Shown here piece by piece: positions 61,558 through 64,000 of a stretch of DNA of 64,000 nt. Both the position numbers and the translations under genes were made by a program. Positions within the stretch are counted from its first letter, which is position 1. Every line of letters begins with the position of its first letter. The notes below the pieces were generated by a model. That model had not been told where the DNA came from. It ran no database searches and was given only the letters and a program-made list of their open reading frames with translations. Source of the stretch: Devosia rhizoryzae. Lineage in GTDB: Bacteria > Pseudomonadota > Alphaproteobacteria > Rhizobiales > Devosiaceae. Where the stretch lies: assembly GCF_016698665.1 (NCBI RefSeq), contig NZ_CP068046.1, positions 310,001 through 374,000 of the forward strand, in the 5' to 3' direction.

Positions 61558-62967
61558 ATGGCAGACCAGTTTGACCTCACCATCATCGGCTCGGGTCCGG
61601 GCGGTTATGTCTGCGCTATTCGCGCCGCACAGCTGGGAATGAAAGTCGCCGTGGTGGAGAAGTGGGCAACGCTGGGCGGCACCTGCCTCAATATCGGCTG
61701 CATCCCTTCCAAGGCCCTGCTGCACGCTTCGGAGCTGTTCGAAGAAGCCAGCCACGGCTTCAAGAACCTAGGCATTGATATTCCGACGCCGCAACTGAAC
61801 CTGCGCCAGATGATGGTGCACAAGGCCGACGTGGTCGCGTCCAATGTCGGGGGCGTCGATTATCTCTTCAAGAAGAACAAGATCACCGTGTTCCGCGGTA
61901 TCGGCTCGATCCCGGCGCCGGGCAAGGTGCTGGTGACGCCGCAATCGGGCGGGCAGACCGACATCGTCACCAAGAATATCGTCATCGCTACCGGTTCGGT
62001 CTCCGCCTCGCTGCCAGGGATCGAAATCGACGAGAAGAAGGTCGTGACTTCGACTGGCGCGCTCAACCTCGAAAGCGTGCCGCGCCGGCTTGTCGTCATT
62101 GGTGCCGGCGTGATCGGGCTCGAGCTCGGTTCGGTCTGGATGCGCCTTGGCGCTCAGGTCACTGTGGTAGAGTTCCTTGACCGCATCCTGCCCGGCATGG
62201 ACAGCGAAGTGGCGCGCCAGTTCCAGCGCATGCTGCAAAAGCAGGGCATGGAGTTCAAGCTTTCGAGCAAGGTTGCCGGCATCGATCGCGCCGAAGATGG
62301 CTCGCTCAAGCTCCGTGTCGAGCCTGCAAAGGGCGGCGAGGCCGAGGTGCTGGATGCCGATGTTGCGCTGGTCGCCATCGGCCGCAAGCCGTTCACCGAA
62401 GGGCTGGGGCTCGAACTTGCCGGCGTGGCACTCGATGAGCGCGGCCGGGTCCGTGTCGACGCTCACTACAAGAGTTCGATCGATGGCATCTACGCCATTG
62501 GTGACGTGATTGTCGGACCGATGCTGGCGCACAAGGCCGAGGACGAAGGCATCGCCGTGGCGGAGATCCTCGCGGGGCAGGCGGGTCACGTGAACTACAA
62601 GGCCATCCCCGGCGTGGTCTACACGAACCCGGAAGTTGCGTCCGTCGGCAAGACCGAGGACGAGCTCAAGGCCGAAGGCGTCAACTACAAGATCGGCAAG
62701 TTCCCCTTCACGGCTAACGGCCGCGCCAAGGCCATGGTCGCGACGCAGGGCTTTGTGAAGATCCTCGCCGATGTCGAGACCGACCGCGTGCTGGGCGCTC
62801 ACATCGTGGGCAAGAATGCCGGCGAGATGATCCATGAGATCGTGACGCTTATGGAGTTCTCCGGTGCTTCCGAGGATCTGGCCCGCACCACCCATGCGCA
62901 TCCGACCTTGTCGGAAGCGATCCGGGAAGCGGCGCTGTCACTAGGTGACGGCGCAATCCACATCTGA
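61558..62967 (+). CDS. lpdA: Dihydrolipoyl dehydrogenase, E3 of 2-oxoglutarate dehydrogenase
   Basis: The 469-residue flavoenzyme reoxidises the lipoyl groups of the dehydrogenase complex with NAD. It has FAD-binding GSGPGGY (11-17), the redox disulfide GGTCLNIGC (C43 and C48), the NAD site [13 protein letters not shown], and the C-terminal active-site HAHPTLSE. It contrasts with the flavoprotein at 761-2191, which lacks this disulfide. It is separated from sucAB by three small genes. Confidence 0.97.
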   Translation: MADQFDLTIIGSGPGGYVCAIRAAQLGMKVAVVEKWATLGGTCLNIGCIPSKALLHASELFEEASHGFKNLGIDIPTPQLNLRQMMVHKADVVASNVGGVDYLFKKNKITVFRGIGSIPAPGKVLVTPQSGGQTDIVTKNIVIATGSVSASLPGIEIDEKKVVTSTGALNLESVPRRLVVIGAGVIGLELGSVWMRLGAQVTVVEFLDRILPGMDSEVARQFQRMLQKQGMEFKLSSKVAGIDRAEDGSLKLRVEPAKGGEAEVLDADVALVAIGRKPFTEGLGLELAGVALDERGRVRVDAHYKSSIDGIYAIGDVIVGPMLAHKAEDEGIAVAEILAGQAGHVNYKAIPGVVYTNPEVASVGKTEDELKAEGVNYKIGKFPFTANGRAKAMVATQGFVKILADVETDRVLGAHIVGKNAGEMIHEIVTLMEFSGASEDLARTTHAHPTLSEAIREAALSLGDGAIHI

Positions 62968-62987
62968 TCGGTAGGGACATAAGTCAT

Positions 62988-63012
62988 CATACAACCTGTT
63001 TTGGATTGTATG
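62988..63012 (+). promoter_or_regulatory. Palindromic operator upstream of the TRAP binding-protein gene
   Basis: CATACAA (62988-62994) and TTGTATG (63006-63012) form a 25-base palindrome with an 11-base spacer, directly before a TTGACT box (63013-63018). This is typical of GntR-type operators overlapping a promoter. It lies 136 bases before the start codon. Confidence 0.5.
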
Positions 63013-63148
63013 TTGACTTGTCTTTACGACTTCCATACCAGTTTTGTCCAAGGCTCCGGATCGGAAAGCGATTGGGGCCGGGCAGTGGCCGTGAGCCACT
63101 GCTGCGGCTGGAACAACCAGCTGCTCGAGGACATATTGGGAGGAAACC

Positions 63149-64000
63149 ATGTTCCATCTGCCTAAGATGGCGGCTCTGGCCGTCGTCGCGACCAGCATTA
63201 TGATGTCGTCCGTCAGTGCCCAGACGGTGCTGCGGTCTTCGGATACTCATCCCGATGGCTATCCGACCGTTGAGGCGGTCAAGAAGTTCGGCGAGATCCT
63301 GAGCGAAAAAACCGACGGCCGTTACTCGGTCGAAGTGTTCCACTCGGCTCAGCTTGGCCAGGAAGCCGACACGATCGAACAGACCCAGTTCGGCGTGATC
63401 GATATGAACCGCATCTCGATCGGCGCCTTCGGCACGCAGGTTCCGGAAGCGACCGTCACCCAGCTACCCTTTATTTTCCGCTCGGCCGAGCACTTCCACA
63501 ATGTGCTCGATGGTGAAGTCGGCCAGGAAATCCTTGCCGCGTTCGACAAGGTGGACGTGGTTGCGCTCGCCTTCTACGACGGCGGATCGCGCTCGTTCTA
63601 CAACAGCGAAAAGCCGATCACCTCGCCTGACGACATGGCTGGCCTCAAGTTCCGCGTCATGCAGTCGGACATCTTCGTCGACATGGTGGGTGCCCTTGGC
63701 GCCAATGCCACGCCGATGCCTTATGGCGAAGTCTACTCCGCCATCCAGACCGGCGTTATCGAAGGGGCTGAAAACAACTTCCCGAGCTATGACACTGCCG
63801 GTCACGCCGAAGTCGCCAAGTTCTACTCGCTCGACGAACACTTGATGGTGCCCGAAGTGCTGGTGGTCTCCAAGATCGTCTGGGATGGTATCAGCCCTGA
63901 AGACCAGGCACTGTTCCGCGAAGCGGCCCAGGAGTCCGTCGCCATCCAGCGCGAGCTTTGGGCGCAGAAGGAAGTTGAGTCCAAGGCTGCGGTGGAAGCG
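63149..64000 (+). CDS. TRAP transporter substrate-binding protein, DctP family (cut by window end)
   Basis: The first 284 residues are present with no stop. There is a signal peptide (about 1-22, SSVSAQ) and the DctP/TeaA pattern: [20 protein letters not shown], a conserved arginine in the [10 protein letters not shown] segment that binds the carboxylate of the ligand, and [22 protein letters not shown]. It would be the first gene of a TRAP transporter whose DctQ and DctM subunits lie beyond the window. A GGGAGG site precedes the ATG and a palindromic operator lies upstream. Confidence 0.9.
   Translation, partial: MFHLPKMAALAVVATSIMMSSVSAQTVLRSSDTHPDGYPTVEAVKKFGEILSEKTDGRYSVEVFHSAQLGQEADTIEQTQFGVIDMNRISIGAFGTQVPEATVTQLPFIFRSAEHFHNVLDGEVGQEILAAFDKVDVVALAFYDGGSRSFYNSEKPITSPDDMAGLKFRVMQSDIFVDMVGALGANATPMPYGEVYSAIQTGVIEGAENNFPSYDTAGHAEVAKFYSLDEHLMVPEVLVVSKIVWDGISPEDQALFREAAQESVAIQRELWAQKEVESKAAVEA

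Noticed and set aside
63030..63148. Second sigma-54 promoter before the TRAP binding-protein gene
   Set aside because: CAGTGGCCGTGAGCCACTGC looks similar but the GG and GC elements are not 10 bases apart; it is a small hairpin instead.

Overview
The window looks like chromosome from a high-GC alphaproteobacterium of the order Hyphomicrobiales, most probably a Devosia-like member of Devosiaceae. This rests on the rpmH-rnpA-yidC-yihA block, the mdh-sucC-sucD-sucA-sucB order typical of rhizobia and relatives, tamA-tamB, many ABC and tripartite transporters, and promoter-like GGAAC-N16-CGTT sequences of the alphaproteobacterial EcfG type. I see no rRNA, tRNA, CRISPR, insertion sequence or prophage. 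The first and last genes are cut by the window edges.

Layout. 1-2.2 kb: a cut sensor kinase and a dihydrolipoamide-dehydrogenase-like flavoprotein lacking the redox disulfide. 2.3-5.5 kb: rpmH, rnpA, yidC, yihA. 5.6-7.9 kb: a class I glutamine amidotransferase, a small hydrophilic protein, exported MsrB and a fasciclin-domain protein. 8.0-14.4 kb: a DctB/DctD-like two-component system divergent from a tctCBA tricarboxylate-type transporter that has a textbook sigma-54 promoter and tandem upstream palindromes. 14.5-20.5 kb: two LLM-class flavin/F420 oxidoreductases, one an unmistakable F420-dependent glucose-6-phosphate dehydrogenase (Fgd), flanking cofE and a FecBCD-like ABC transporter. 20.5-28.2 kb: nucleoside hydrolase, a YtfQRT-YjfF-type sugar transporter, a GntR/FadR regulator and an acetyl esterase. 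28.2-32.2 kb: ferritin-like stress genes, efp and its modification genes epmA/epmB. 32.3-36.9 kb: a GST, a Rieske-reductase fusion and a Rieske-less oxygenase that together match the NdmC/NdmD/NdmE N-demethylase architecture, then a 48-residue peptide and an SDR. 37.2-43.4 kb: tamA-tamB. 43.6-49.3 kb: yej-type peptide ABC transporter. 49.5-64 kb: small and lipoprotein genes, zapE, then the TCA block mdh, sucCD, sucAB, lpdA, ending inside a TRAP binding-protein gene.

Most notable systems. (1) The 14.5-20.5 kb cluster has the gene content of the F420-0 salvage cassette proposed for some Actinobacteria: ABC importer, CofE gamma-glutamyl ligase and F420-dependent Fgd. Here it is in an alphaproteobacterial context, and the same 18-bp palindrome (TTTGAYC-N4-GRTCAAA) lies about 20 bases before the start codons of both oxidoreductase genes. 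(2) The 32.3-35.8 kb genes form a Rieske oxygenase whose Rieske domain has moved from the oxygenase onto the reductase, with a GST-like partner, as in caffeine-degrading Pseudomonas. (3) A sigma-54/NtrC-type circuit appears to control a tripartite tricarboxylate transporter. (4) Three families of palindromic intergenic repeats fill most of the longer gaps. Statements about protein families rest on recall of family sequences; no database search was run.
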